From the NCBI RefSeq assembly GCF_000341265.1, contig NZ_ANAE01000088.1, positions 13,674 to 62,672 of the forward strand: a stretch of DNA of 48,999 bases. The letters run 5' to 3'. This DNA comes from Nocardiopsis prasina DSM 43845 (GTDB lineage Bacteria > Actinomycetota > Actinomycetes > Streptosporangiales > Streptosporangiaceae). How positions within the stretch are numbered: the stretch's first letter is position 1; the number at the start of each line of letters is the position of its first letter. The notes beneath the pieces are model-generated. The model was not told where the DNA came from. It did not search any database and saw nothing but the letters and a program-made list of their open reading frames with translations. The translations under genes and the position numbers were made by a program. This document shows positions 8,463 to 18,863 of the stretch, piece after piece.

Positions 8463-8863
8463 GTGCCGCGCCGCCGTTCACCCCAGGAGAGGAAACTCCT
8501 CAGCCATGCGAAGGACCGCCGCAACGGCTACGGCGAGAACGACAAGAGCTCCCGTCGCAACAGCGCCCGCAACACGCGCCGGCAGGTGTGGGTGCCCCGG
8601 CGGCGCGCGTCCGAGGCCCTGGCGGTCACGAGGGGCGGTCTCGACCCGGAGTCCGGAGCCGAGGCCCGGAGCGGGTGGAGGGCCGCGCTCCCGCGGAACG
8701 CCACGTGTGGTCCCAGTGGCGGGACCGGACCCTGGCCGAGTACGTGCTCGGGAAGCTGGGCGAGCGCGTGGAGGCCGAGGGGGAGGACAGTGCCGATTCC
8801 GGACGACTGGAGCGGGTCCGGCGCGTGCACGCGTGGGCGCGCCGCAGGGACCCGGCCAGCTGA
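8463..8863 (+). pseudogene. Small conserved actinobacterial protein, interrupted by a one-base frameshift
   Basis: The frame starting at GTG 8463 reads MPRRRSPQERK, then AKDRRNGYGENDKSSRR, an N-terminus I recognise from small basic conserved hypothetical proteins of actinobacteria. Around 8668 its sense is lost and a coherent continuation (ERVEGRAPAERHVWSQW, then a helical stretch ending at the stop at 8861-8863) appears one frame over. Adding one G to the GG at 8668-8669 joins them into one protein of about 133 residues. This is either a real inactivating deletion or a base-calling error. Function is unknown in the family. The gene sits between two reverse-strand genes. Confidence 0.6.
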
Positions 8864-8877
8864 CGGGTCGGTCGCGC

Positions 8878-9921
8878 TCACCCCAGTTCGGGCAGGGGGA
8901 CGGGGACCGAGCCCTGTTCGAGGGAACGGGCTCCGGCCACCCCCACCAGGGAGGCCGCGACCGCCTCGTGCACCCCGGTGACCGGTGGCGCACCCTGTTC
9001 CACGGTGGCGCGGAAGGCCTGGAGCAGCAGCACCGTGCCCTCCGCGCTCCGCTCCACGGGTTCGCCGTCCAAAGACAGCTCCGGGGGAACGCGCACCTCC
9101 TCCCGGGCGCGGCCGTCGACCTGGGTCCACCCCTCGGTACGCACCCGCACGGACCAGGCCTGGTCGCCCCGGGCCCGGACCGACTCGGCCAGACCCCTTT
9201 CGCCGCGCACCGACACCCAGCTCCAGTGGCTGTCGGACTCCCCTTGCAGGAACCCGTTGCGGGTGAGGGCCAGCGCCCCGGTGGACAGGCGCACCGCCAT
9301 GACACTGGCCTGGCGGGGCGCGGTGGTGTCGGCCGTGAAGGCCGTCACCTCCACGGGGAGTGCGCCGGTCAGGGCCAGGATCGGGGAGAGGGAGTGGGTG
9401 CAGTAGGCCGTGGAGGCGATGGTGCCCCGCCAGTGGCCCGGGTCCCCGATGAGACTGTTGACGTCCTGGGGCGACATGCCGTGCAGGTAGTCGGCCTCAA
9501 TGTGGGTGACACGGCCGATCTCGGGCAGGGCCTCGCGGATCAGGCGCACGTGCGGCAGCAGTACGTAGTTCTCAGCCAGGGAGTAGGTGGCGCTGGAGCG
9601 GTCGGCCGCCTCGACGAGTCTGCGGCCCTGTTCCTCGTCGGCGCACGCGGCCGTCTCGGACAGCACGTGCACGCCCCGGTCGAGGAAAGCGATCGCCGGG
9701 GGTGCGTGGGCGTGGAAGTCGTTGGCCAGGATCACGCCGTCCAGGCCCATGTCCAGCAGGTCGCGCCAGTCGCTCACCCGCCGTGCGTCGGGCAGGGCCG
9801 CACCGGCCCTGGCCAGCACGGCCGGAGCGCGGTCGCACACCGCCTCGACCCTGATCCCGAGCCGCTCACACCAAGCCGCCAGGTGTGAGCCCATCCCCAG
9901 TCCCACCACTCCTACGCGCAT
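8878..9921 (-). CDS. Gfo/Idh/MocA family oxidoreductase
   Basis: The 347-aa protein starts with the dinucleotide-binding MRVGVVGLGMGSH (glycines at 4-11) of this NAD(P)-dependent family. A central region with NDFHAHAPPAIAFLDRGVHV corresponds to the usual H.P.A..AL..GKHV motif, although the usual EKP lysine appears replaced (HVLSETAACA). It may therefore not be a standard dehydrogenase. A C-terminal sheet domain follows. ATG 9921 is chosen because it opens the Rossmann motif; longer in-frame starts add unlike sequence. No neighbouring sugar genes were found to name a substrate. Confidence 0.8.
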   Translation of the reverse strand: MRVGVVGLGMGSHLAAWCERLGIRVEAVCDRAPAVLARAGAALPDARRVSDWRDLLDMGLDGVILANDFHAHAPPAIAFLDRGVHVLSETAACADEEQGRRLVEAADRSSATYSLAENYVLLPHVRLIREALPEIGRVTHIEADYLHGMSPQDVNSLIGDPGHWRGTIASTAYCTHSLSPILALTGALPVEVTAFTADTTAPRQASVMAVRLSTGALALTRNGFLQGESDSHWSWVSVRGERGLAESVRARGDQAWSVRVRTEGWTQVDGRAREEVRVPPELSLDGEPVERSAEGTVLLLQAFRATVEQGAPPVTGVHEAVAASLVGVAGARSLEQGSVPVPLPELG

Positions 9922-11767
<1,846 letters not shown>

Positions 11768-11779
11768 TCGGACGTGATC

Positions 11780-11825
11780 GAAGGGGGCGGGCCGGGACCT
11801 GAGCAGGTCCCGGCCCGCCCCCTTC
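11780..11825 (+). terminator. Strong hairpin terminator after gdhA
   Basis: A perfect 21-bp inverted repeat (11780-11800 with 11805-11825) with a 4-nt loop begins 13 nt after the gdhA stop. It could also serve the converging DUF418 operon. Confidence 0.85.
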
Positions 11826-11836
11826 AGCGGTGTGGT

Positions 11837-11864
11837 CCCCCGTTCCCGGTGTCGAGAACGGGGG
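11837..11864 (-). terminator. Hairpin downstream of the DUF418 operon
   Basis: CCCCCGTTC (11837-11845) pairs with GAACGGGGG (11856-11864) across a 10-nt loop, just past the stop codon of the reverse-strand DUF418 gene. It lies next to the gdhA terminator. Confidence 0.55.
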
Positions 11865-11875
11865 TCCGTCTCCGG

Positions 11876-13111
11876 TCAGGCGTTGGTGGACTTCGCGGGT
11901 CGGTAGGTCAGTCGGCGCAGCAGGACCTCCGCCGGGCCGCGCCGCCCGGCGCGTTCCATGGCAGCCGCACCGGCCACGGTGAGGGCCCAGGTGAGCACCG
12001 CCAGCAGAGCGGCCGACCAGCTCGACAGGTGCGCGCCCAGTCCCAGGCCCCAGGCGGCCAGGACCGGTCCCCACACCACGGACTGCGCCATGTACCCGCT
12101 CATCGACCTGCGGCCCAGAGCGCCCAGCCACCGCACCGGCGCGGACGTGGCCGCCGCGCGCCCGCTCATCCAGTGCGCCAGCAGTCCGAAGAGGGCCGCG
12201 TACCCGACGCCGGTGAAGATCCCGGCGTAGAAGTGCAGGCCGGTCAGCGCCGTCACCGGGGCGATCTCGGCGACGCCGGTGTGCTGGAGGGCCAGGACGG
12301 CGCCGGTGGTCCATCCCGCGGCGATGCCCCACAGGGCGAGCCGCCGCAGCAGCACGAGGTGTCGGCTGGGCTCGTCCAGGATCCGGTGCCGCGCGGCGAG
12401 CACACCCATGAGGAAGGCGGTGGGCAGTGCCACCGTCGCGATCCCCGCGACCAGCTGGAACGACCAGGTGACGAACCGTGTCGCCGCGGCGGCCAGGTAG
12501 GACTCCTCCGCGATGCTGGCGCGCTGCATGTCGGCGGCCACGGCCGTGCCCGCGTCGGCCGGGACCAGCATCCCCGCCAGGGTGATCAGGGCGCCCAGAC
12601 CCAGCAGGATCCCGATCCAGACCTTGAGGGTGCGATCCGAGCGCCCGAAGAACAGCGGCACCATGATCAGGCCGATCAGCCCGTAGACCCCGATGATGTC
12701 GCCCTGCCACAGCAACAGGGCGTGTACCGCGCCGAACGCGAGCATCCACAGGTGGCGTCGTCGCAGGAGGCGCCGGGCCTGGACGGGACTGGTTCCCTTG
12801 GACGTCTGGCGCGCGTACATCTGGCCGATGCCGTAGGCGAACAGGAACCCGAACATCGTGTGGACCCGCGCGTCCACCACGATGAGGGTCAGTGCCTGGG
12901 CGATCCGGTCGGCCAGGCCGCCCTCCACCGGGTGCAGGCCCACCGATCCCGCCTGCGCCGTGTAGAGGAAGTACGGGGTGTGCGCCAGGGCGATGAGCAG
13001 GAGCATCATCCCCCGCGCGATGTCGGGTGCCAGGGAGCGTTCGGACAGTGGGGTCGAGCGGACCGGCCCTCCGGAGGGGGTCGGCACATGATCAGGGGTG
13101 CGGGTGGTCAT
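11876..13111 (-). CDS. DUF418 domain membrane protein
   Basis: The 411-aa protein has about nine to ten membrane helices and the typical C-terminal DUF418 signature, with LGALGRRSMSGYMAQS and following helix. The N-terminal half has IARGMMLLLIALAH and DARVHTMFGFLFAYG, as in YeiB-like proteins. The biochemical role of the family is not established; some members have been linked to transport. Its ATG has AAAGGA 5 nt upstream. It is the second gene of an operon, 23 nt behind a small membrane protein gene, and the operon is divergent from a TetR gene with palindromic operators between them. Confidence 0.85.
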   Translation of the reverse strand: MTTRTPDHVPTPSGGPVRSTPLSERSLAPDIARGMMLLLIALAHTPYFLYTAQAGSVGLHPVEGGLADRIAQALTLIVVDARVHTMFGFLFAYGIGQMYARQTSKGTSPVQARRLLRRRHLWMLAFGAVHALLLWQGDIIGVYGLIGLIMVPLFFGRSDRTLKVWIGILLGLGALITLAGMLVPADAGTAVAADMQRASIAEESYLAAAATRFVTWSFQLVAGIATVALPTAFLMGVLAARHRILDEPSRHLVLLRRLALWGIAAGWTTGAVLALQHTGVAEIAPVTALTGLHFYAGIFTGVGYAALFGLLAHWMSGRAAATSAPVRWLGALGRRSMSGYMAQSVVWGPVLAAWGLGLGAHLSSWSAALLAVLTWALTVAGAAAMERAGRRGPAEVLLRRLTYRPAKSTNA

Positions 13112-13134
13112 GTCGTCCTTTCAGTGGGGGAGGT

Positions 13135-13785
13135 TCAGTTGCCCGCGTCGTCGAGCCAGGAGTAGCGCAGGCGAAGCGCGCGCTCGGCGCTGCCCAGGGC
13201 GGCGCCGACGCCGAGCGTGATGTTGAGCCAGAGCGGCAGCAGGACGGGGGAGGTGAACGTGCCGGTCACGTCGTTGACCGGCGGGATCTGCGAGAGGGGT
13301 TCGAGGGCCTGGAGCAGGTTCAGGCCGAGCCCGACCACGAGCAGGGCGATCGAGACGGCGCCGATCCAGCGGCTCAGGGCCGGGTGTTCGCGGTCGAGGC
13401 GGGCGCGTCTTCCCTCGGCTGAGCGGGGGTCCGGAACGAGTTGCCGGTCCGCTCCGTCGTCGGGGACGTGGTGGCAGCGCCTGAGCCCGAAGGAGCTCAT
13501 GGCGACCTCGACGTGTCCGCCGGGGACGGGGAACGCCGCGGGCATCCTGGAGTGGGCGTGCCGTGTGCCGTCGAGGTACAGGTCGGCCCTGACCTCCCCG
13601 TCCTCCTTTCCGCCCCAGTGGCGGACGTCGACCGAGTAGAGCGCGGTGCGACCGTCGTCCTGGTGAAGGGGCAGGTGGAAGAGGGAGCGGCTGAACAGCT
13701 GCCACCAGCGGAACCGCTTGAGGTGAGGGCCGTCTCCGACCTTGACGCGGCGTGCCGCGCGTTGGCGGCGCCACTGGTCGAGCAT
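13135..13785 (-). CDS. Uncharacterised protein with two C-terminal membrane helices
   Basis: I do not recognise the family. The 216-residue product has a soluble N-terminal part (1-135) that is rich in aromatic and basic residues (KRFRWWQLFSRSLFHLPL at 23-40) and two predicted membrane helices (about 139-161 and 180-199), placing the N-terminal domain on one side of the membrane. GGAGGA lies about 6 nt before the ATG. It is the first gene of the operon with the DUF418 protein, so the two probably work together in the membrane, and it is probably repressed by the divergent TetR protein. Confidence 0.75.
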   Translation of the reverse strand: MLDQWRRQRAARRVKVGDGPHLKRFRWWQLFSRSLFHLPLHQDDGRTALYSVDVRHWGGKEDGEVRADLYLDGTRHAHSRMPAAFPVPGGHVEVAMSSFGLRRCHHVPDDGADRQLVPDPRSAEGRRARLDREHPALSRWIGAVSIALLVVGLGLNLLQALEPLSQIPPVNDVTGTFTSPVLLPLWLNITLGVGAALGSAERALRLRYSWLDDAGN

Positions 13786-13815
13786 GTCCGTCCTCCGTCT
13801 CTCACCGAGCCACTT

Positions 13816-13876
13816 CCAACACAGCGTGTTGGCGACACGAAAGAGACTAACACACTGTGCTAGTACGGTGTACTAG
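13816..13876. promoter_or_regulatory. TetR-type operator cluster: three 17-bp palindromes
   Basis: Three 17-bp dyads lie between the divergent DUF418 operon and tetR. The first is CCAACACAGCGTGTTGG (13816-13832, perfect 7-bp arms). The second is CTAACACACTGTGCTAG (13847-13863, one mismatch). The third is CTAGTACGGTGTACTAG (13860-13876, perfect 7-bp arms), which overlaps the second by the shared CTAG. The first two are similar in sequence and their centres are 31 bp apart, three helical turns. Binding by the adjacent TetR protein is inferred. Confidence 0.65.
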
Positions 13877-13899
13877 TAGGATGGGGGCAGGAGGTACCG

Positions 13900-14508
13900 A
13901 TGACCGAAGCAGGCGACGCGAGGCAGAGCTCGCGCGACAGGATCCTCATCGCGGCGGCGACGATGGTGAGTGAGAACCCGGCCGAGCGGCCGAGCGTGCG
14001 GGCGGTGGCGACCAGGGCCGGGGTGAGCACCGGCTCGCTGCGGCACCACTTCCCCACGCAGCGCGCCCTGATGGACGCGGTGCTCGCGGGCATCTACGCG
14101 CACATCGCCCCGGGCGAGCCCATCCACGACACGGCACTGCCGGCGCGGGAGCGCCTGGTCGACTGCCTACGGCAGATCCTCGCGCACGCCGGGACCGGCC
14201 GCGAGGCGAGGAAGGCCCTGCGCAGGACCTACGAGACCTTCATCGCCCCCGAACCGACAGAGGAGGCGCGTAGGACCTACCTGGTCGTCGAAGGGCAGAT
14301 GCAGCACCGTGTCGAGCACTGGCTCTCCGTGCTCGTCGAGGAGGGCGCGCTCACCGAGGGCGACAACGCCAGGCGCGCGAAGTTCCTGCTCACCGTGGTC
14401 AACGGCGTCACGCTGGAAAGGGCACTGCCCGGCACGGAGTCCCTGCTGGAGTCCGAGGCCGCCACCCTGTTCGCCGCGGTCGACAGTGTCCTGGGCGGCT
14501 GCGTGTAG
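13900..14508 (+). CDS. TetR-family transcriptional regulator
   Basis: The 202-aa protein has the N-terminal TetR helix-turn-helix (RAVATRAGVSTGSLRHHF, about residues 28-47) and an all-helical ligand-binding C-terminal domain. AGGAGG lies 7 nt before the ATG. It is divergent from the DUF418 operon across three 17-bp palindromes and most likely represses that operon and itself until it meets an unknown ligand. It converges on the aldo/keto reductase gene, with a hairpin between them. Confidence 0.85.
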   Translation: MTEAGDARQSSRDRILIAAATMVSENPAERPSVRAVATRAGVSTGSLRHHFPTQRALMDAVLAGIYAHIAPGEPIHDTALPARERLVDCLRQILAHAGTGREARKALRRTYETFIAPEPTEEARRTYLVVEGQMQHRVEHWLSVLVEEGALTEGDNARRAKFLLTVVNGVTLERALPGTESLLESEAATLFAAVDSVLGGCV

Positions 14509-14537
14509 GAGGGGGCTCGGGGCCGGACACCCCGTGG

Positions 14538-14584
14538 GGTCGGGGCCGGGCGCTGGACGGACTCGTCAGCGACCGACCCCGACC
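14538..14584. terminator. Two-tier hairpin between convergent genes
   Basis: GGTCGGGG (14538-14545) pairs with CCCCGACC (14577-14584), and inside it CGCTG (14551-14555) pairs with CAGCG (14567-14571). It lies between the tetR stop and the aldo/keto reductase stop, a likely shared terminator. Confidence 0.5.
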
Positions 14585-14587
14585 GGA

Positions 14588-15562
14588 TCACCACAGGTGG
14601 TGGACCTGGGGGCGGATCAGCTGGTCGTAGACCTCACGGACCTGCTCATGGGTCTTGGCGTCCAACGGGGGCAGCTCCGCGGCGGCCGCGTTGCCCCGGG
14701 CCTGGTCGGCGTCGCGCGCGCCGGGGATGACCACGCTCACCCCGTCCTGGTCCAGGATCCAGCGCAGCGCGAACTGGGCCATGGTGACCCCCTCGGGAAC
14801 CAGGGGGCGCAGACGCTCCACCGCTTCCAGGCCGGTCTCGTACTCGACGCCGGAGAAGGTCTCGCCGCGGTCGAAGGCCTCGCCCCCGCGGTTGAAGCTG
14901 CGGTGGTCGTCCTCCCCGAAACTGCTCGCGGCGGTGAACTTGCCCGACAACAGGCCGCTGGCGAGGGGGACCCGCGTGATGATCCCGACCCCGGCCTCCC
15001 TGGCCGCGGGCAGGACCCTCTCCAGGGGCTTGTGGCGGAAGGCGTTGAGGATGATCTGCACGCTGGCCACGTTCGGCCGGGCGATGGCGGCCAGGGCCTG
15101 GTCACAGGTCTCCACCGAGACCCCGTAGGCGCGCATGCGCCCCTCGTCGACCATGGCGTCCAGGTCGTCGAAGACGGCGTCGCTCTCGATGACGGCCGAG
15201 GGCGGGCAGTGCAGTTGGACCAGGTCGACGGTGTCCACGCCCAGGTTGCGGCGGGAGTCGTCGTTCCAGGCCCGGAAGTTCCCCGAGTTGTAGTGGGCGG
15301 GGTCCTGGGCCATCCGGCGACCCATTTTGGTGGCCACGGTCAGGTGGGGGTGGTCCTTGAGCAGCTTGCCGACCAGCCGTTCGCTGCGCCCGTCGCCGTA
15401 GACGTCGGCGGTGTCGACGAAGGTGACCCCCTCCTCCACCGCCGTGTGCAGGGCGTTCATGGCGTCGGCCTCGCTGACCTCTCCCCAGCCGGAGCCGATC
15501 TGCCAGGCGCCGAATCCGACGACGCCGACCTGGGCGACGGTACCGAGTTCACGTGTGTCCAT
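14588..15562 (-). CDS. Aldo/keto reductase
   Basis: The 324-aa protein is a TIM-barrel NADPH-dependent reductase. Catalytic tetrad pieces are visible: FVDTADVYGDGRSE (Asp and Tyr), the KMGRR lysine, and LVQLHCPPSA (His). A cofactor region near the end reads SVVIPGARDADQARGN. The substrate is a carbonyl compound of unknown identity. AGGA lies about 8 nt upstream of ATG 15562. The gene is downstream of a tetR gene on the same strand (121-nt gap) and could be read from it or from its own promoter. Confidence 0.87.
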   Translation of the reverse strand: MDTRELGTVAQVGVVGFGAWQIGSGWGEVSEADAMNALHTAVEEGVTFVDTADVYGDGRSERLVGKLLKDHPHLTVATKMGRRMAQDPAHYNSGNFRAWNDDSRRNLGVDTVDLVQLHCPPSAVIESDAVFDDLDAMVDEGRMRAYGVSVETCDQALAAIARPNVASVQIILNAFRHKPLERVLPAAREAGVGIITRVPLASGLLSGKFTAASSFGEDDHRSFNRGGEAFDRGETFSGVEYETGLEAVERLRPLVPEGVTMAQFALRWILDQDGVSVVIPGARDADQARGNAAAAELPPLDAKTHEQVREVYDQLIRPQVHHLW

Positions 15563-15683
15563 GGCCGTGATCCTAAGTCCTCTGGAATCGCTCCCACTCG
15601 GGGCTTTGGACCCGGGACGGCCGGTGTCGGACCCGAATTCCGCCCTCATGGCCCGGATTGCACCCCTGGGCGGCGCGAACCGG

Positions 15684-16295
15684 TCAGTCCAGACCGAGTG
15701 CGCCGCGCACCATGGCCTCGGTGAGGGTGCGTACGGAGGCCCGGTCGAGCAGTTCCTCGGGCCGCGTGGTGAGGGTGAACAGCGCACCCCCGTACAGGGT
15801 GATCAGAGTGGAGACCGCCGTCTCCGAGGCCAGTGTGCCCAGGTCCTCGTGCAGCCGGGCGGTGCTGGCCAGCGCGGTGTCCGAGAGCCCGGCGAGGACG
15901 GCGGCCAGGGCGGGGCGGCGGCGCGCCTCGAGTTGGAGTTCGAGGATCGCCAGGTAGCGACCGCGCAGGGTGGTCACCGCGGTCCAGAGCGAGTCCGTGA
16001 GCAGGTCCACGAGCGTGCGGACGACGGCTTCCGGAGGGAGCTCGGCGGAGCCGTGGTCCTCGACGGCGTCGTTGGTGGCCCTCGCCGCCTCGTCCAGGTG
16101 GAGTTCCACGATCCGCTCGGCAGCGGTGACGAGGAGACCCTCCCGGCTGCGGAAGTAGTTGGTGGCCGTCCCGGCGGGCACCCCGGCGCGCGTCTCCACG
16201 GCTCGGTGGGTGAGTCCGTGCGCCCCCCGCTCCGCCAGGAGCGCGATGGCCGCGTCGGCCAGGGCTCGGCGACGGTGCTGGTTGGGGCGGGGCAT
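15684..16295 (-). CDS. TetR-family transcriptional regulator
   Basis: This 203-aa regulator has a TetR helix-turn-helix near its N-terminus (HRAVETRAGVPAGTATNYF) and a helical C-terminal domain. A perfect TATAAT (16302-16307, reverse) ends 6 nt before its ATG, so the message is probably leaderless. It is divergent from a FAD monooxygenase gene (93 bp between starts) and probably represses it. The short gap contains no perfect palindrome that I could find. Confidence 0.85.
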   Translation of the reverse strand: MPRPNQHRRRALADAAIALLAERGAHGLTHRAVETRAGVPAGTATNYFRSREGLLVTAAERIVELHLDEAARATNDAVEDHGSAELPPEAVVRTLVDLLTDSLWTAVTTLRGRYLAILELQLEARRRPALAAVLAGLSDTALASTARLHEDLGTLASETAVSTLITLYGGALFTLTTRPEELLDRASVRTLTEAMVRGALGLD

Positions 16296-16388
16296 GGGGC
16301 GATTATAGGGCCGAGATCCATACCACTACCATCGTATTGAACAGGGGGTGCCGCACGCGCCGCCCGAGATGTGGAAGCTGGGAGAGCC

Positions 16389-17600
16389 ATGCGTGAACGC
16401 ACAGCGGTCGTCGTCGGCGGTGGACTCGCCGGACTGGCTTCGGCGGTGGGACTGGCCCGGTCGGGCTGGCACACCCGGATACTGGAGCGCCGCCCGGCGA
16501 CGGGCGAGGTGGGCGCCGGTCTGGCCCTGCCTCGCAACGGCGTCGCCGCCCTGAACACCCTGGGGATCGAGGAGGAGGTCGTCGACCAGGCGGGCCTCCG
16601 CACGCTGGCCACGGGGTTCGTGGACACCCTCGGACGCCGGATCCTGACCCTTCCCGACACCGACCCCCGGGTGCGGCGGGCCACGACCATCTGGGGGTTC
16701 CACCGCCAGGCACTGCACGCCCTGCTGCACAGGGCCGCGCTCCGGGAGGGCGTGGAACTGGTGGACGGCGCCCGGGTGACGCACGTGTCCGCGGGGCGGC
16801 CCGGAGGTGAGCCCGCCGTGGTCCGCTGGCAGCGGGACGACGGCGAGCACGAGACCGAGGCCGGTCTGGTGGTGGGTGCGGACGGCATGTGGAGCGCCGT
16901 GCGCGGATCACTCCACCCGGGTGTGAGCCCCAGGTACAGCGGCAGCACCAGCTGGCGCGCCCTGCTGCCCGTGAGCGCTCTGGAGGGGACGGGGCTGGAC
17001 GGTCGCCTCGTGGAGTACTGGGGGCCCGGTGCGGAGTTCGGGGTGATGCGGGTCAGCGCGGACCAGGTGTACTGGTACGGGTACGTGCGCCAACCCGAGC
17101 GGACCGTCTTCGACGACGAGCTCGCCACCGCCCGGGCCTACTTCGCGGACTGGGCTCCCGAGGTGGTCGCCCTGATCTCCGCGACCACCCCCGACCAGCT
17201 CATGCGGCACGACGTCCACCACCTGCCGGACGGCCCGGAGCGCTACGACCGGGGACGCGTGGTGCTGGTCGGGGACGCCGCCCACGGCGCCCTGCCCACG
17301 ATGGGACAGGGCGCCGCCACCGCGATGGAGGACGGCGCCACCCTGGGCCGGCTGGCGGGGCCTGCCCACGAGGGCGACCTGGGGCGGGCCCTGGCGGAGT
17401 TCGACGCCCTCCGTCGCCCCCGGTGCCAGGCCATCGCCAAGCAGGCCCGTCTCATCGCCCGCGTGGGCGCCGACCTGGGCGGTGGGTGGCGCCAGGGGCT
17501 GCGCAACGCGGCCTTCCGGCTGATCCCCGCGAGCAGACTGGTCGTTATGGCCAGGGGAGCCGTGGAGTGGACCCCGCCCGAACCCCTGGCCCCCGCCTGA
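16389..17600 (+). CDS. FAD-dependent aromatic-type monooxygenase
   Basis: The 403-aa product is a class A flavoprotein monooxygenase like PHBH or salicylate hydroxylase. It has the FAD-binding GGGLAGL (residues 10-16), the DG motif VVGADGMWSAVR, and the second FAD motif VVLVGDAAHGALPTMGQGA. It would hydroxylate an aromatic or heterocyclic compound with NAD(P)H and oxygen; the substrate is unknown. ATG 16389 is preferred, with GGGAG just upstream; GTG 16371 is an alternative adding six residues. It is divergent from a TetR gene that probably controls it. Confidence 0.86.
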   Translation: MRERTAVVVGGGLAGLASAVGLARSGWHTRILERRPATGEVGAGLALPRNGVAALNTLGIEEEVVDQAGLRTLATGFVDTLGRRILTLPDTDPRVRRATTIWGFHRQALHALLHRAALREGVELVDGARVTHVSAGRPGGEPAVVRWQRDDGEHETEAGLVVGADGMWSAVRGSLHPGVSPRYSGSTSWRALLPVSALEGTGLDGRLVEYWGPGAEFGVMRVSADQVYWYGYVRQPERTVFDDELATARAYFADWAPEVVALISATTPDQLMRHDVHHLPDGPERYDRGRVVLVGDAAHGALPTMGQGAATAMEDGATLGRLAGPAHEGDLGRALAEFDALRRPRCQAIAKQARLIARVGADLGGGWRQGLRNAAFRLIPASRLVVMARGAVEWTPPEPLAPA

Positions 17601-17910
17601 GGCCTTCGACGGCTCGCCTCGTCACACTCCGGGTCGCTCCACCTGTGTGTCGGTCCAGGGCTCCTCTCCGTCCTCGGGGGAGAGCGGTATCGACGACGGA
17701 GGCGATCACGTCCGCGACGAAAGGCGTGTCGCCGCCTGGGCACCACGTTGCATGGGGCGCTGGTGGCCCCGGAGGACCACGACTCCGGACCGCGCATGAC
17801 ACGCGATCCTGATCGTCCCGGGCCCCCGCGCGACCGGAGGTCGCTCAGGGGGCCGGGGATACCGGGTGACGGTCCGGATGACCGGGGTGGACGGGACGCG
17901 ATCAAATGCG
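17601..17910. other. Intergenic region, no gene seen
   Basis: Between the monooxygenase and the promoter of the DinB gene there are only low-quality open frames without start signals or recognisable protein motifs. No clear terminator hairpin was found. Confidence 0.5.
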
Positions 17911-17939
17911 TTGCCAAGAGGACGGTCTCTGCCTAGTGT
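17911..17939 (+). promoter_or_regulatory. Sigma-70-type promoter giving a leaderless mRNA
   Basis: TTGCCA (17911-17916) and TAGTGT (17934-17939) are separated by exactly 17 nt. The predicted start point falls at or within 1-2 nt of ATG 17948, so the DinB message should have no leader; no Shine-Dalgarno sequence is present. Confidence 0.7.
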
Positions 17940-17947
17940 CGCGACTC

Positions 17948-18454
17948 ATGACTGATCCCCGCATCGACCCGCCCTACGTCGCCGACGAGCGCGCCATGCT
18001 CGAGAACTGGTTGGAGTGGCACCGGGAGACCCTCGCCGTCAAGTGCCAGGGCCTCACCGACGACCAGCTGCGCGTACGTTCCACCCCGCCCTCACCGATG
18101 TCCCTGCTGGGGCTGGTGAGGCACATGGCCTACGTGGAACACATGTGGTTCCGCGTGGTCCTCGCGGGGGAGGACTACCATTCGCCGATCAAGCGCCCCG
18201 GAGACCGGGACGGCGACTTCCTGAACGTCGGCTCCGCCTCGGTCGAGGAGTCCTTCGCGGTGTGGCGCTCCGAGATCGACAACGCCCGGAAGGCGTCGGC
18301 GGGCCTGTCCCTCGACGCCGTCGGCAGGAACCAGCGGCACGGCGAGGACTGCTCGCTCCGGTGGATTCTGGTGCACATGATCGAGGAGTACGCCCGGCAC
18401 AACGGCCACGCCGACCTCATCCGTGAGCGCGTCGACGGGGTCACCGGGGAGTAG
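17948..18454 (+). CDS. DinB/DUF664 family protein
   Basis: The 168-aa product is a four-helix DinB-like protein of the DUF664 type: LEWHRETLAVKCQGL, then PSPMSLLGLVRHMAYVEHMW with a potential metal His, and a C-terminal MIEEYARHNGHADLIRE with two more His. Relatives are metal-dependent thiol transferases such as mycothiol S-transferases, so a detoxification role is possible. It starts at ATG 17948, which is leaderless from the promoter just upstream. It stands alone, with no operon partner. Confidence 0.87.
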   Translation: MTDPRIDPPYVADERAMLENWLEWHRETLAVKCQGLTDDQLRVRSTPPSPMSLLGLVRHMAYVEHMWFRVVLAGEDYHSPIKRPGDRDGDFLNVGSASVEESFAVWRSEIDNARKASAGLSLDAVGRNQRHGEDCSLRWILVHMIEEYARHNGHADLIRERVDGVTGE

Positions 18455-18863
18455 CCCGAGGTACCGCGGGAGCCGGAGCGTGACCCCGGCGGATCCGCAC
18501 GCGAGCCCCCGCAACCGCCTGAAGCCGGACCGACCGCCACCACGGCGGACGGTGCCGGACCCGCGGGACACCCGGTCAGGCTCGGGAAACCGCCGGCGAG
18601 CCGCGGGCGCGGGCCCCCAGAAGGGCCCGGGAACCCGCGTCGGACTCAGCCCGGCGTCGTCGTGCTCCCCTGTAATCCCCGCGTCGTCGCCGCCTCCGGG
18701 CCCCGCGCCACCTCGCCCTGGGCGTCGGAGAGGACCTTGCCGTGCTCGGAGCTGACGACCGCCGCCAGCCGGCGGCGGCGCCCACGAGGGGCCCGCCGAG
18801 CGGACCGGTGACCTCCACGATCCGGCGTCCGGCGCGGTCCTCGGCTGAGGACCGCCGCGCGGG
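18455..18863. other. Intergenic region with possible gene remnant on the reverse strand
   Basis: Directly after the stop of the FMN-binding gene, the reverse strand reads ED RAGRRIVEVTGPLGGP and then, one frame over, AAVVSSEHGKVLSDAQGE to a TGA at 18646-18648. One inserted base near 18770 would join them. The composition looks coding but there is no credible start and no family I recognise, so it may be a decayed 3' fragment or chance. The remainder holds nothing recognisable. Confidence 0.35.
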
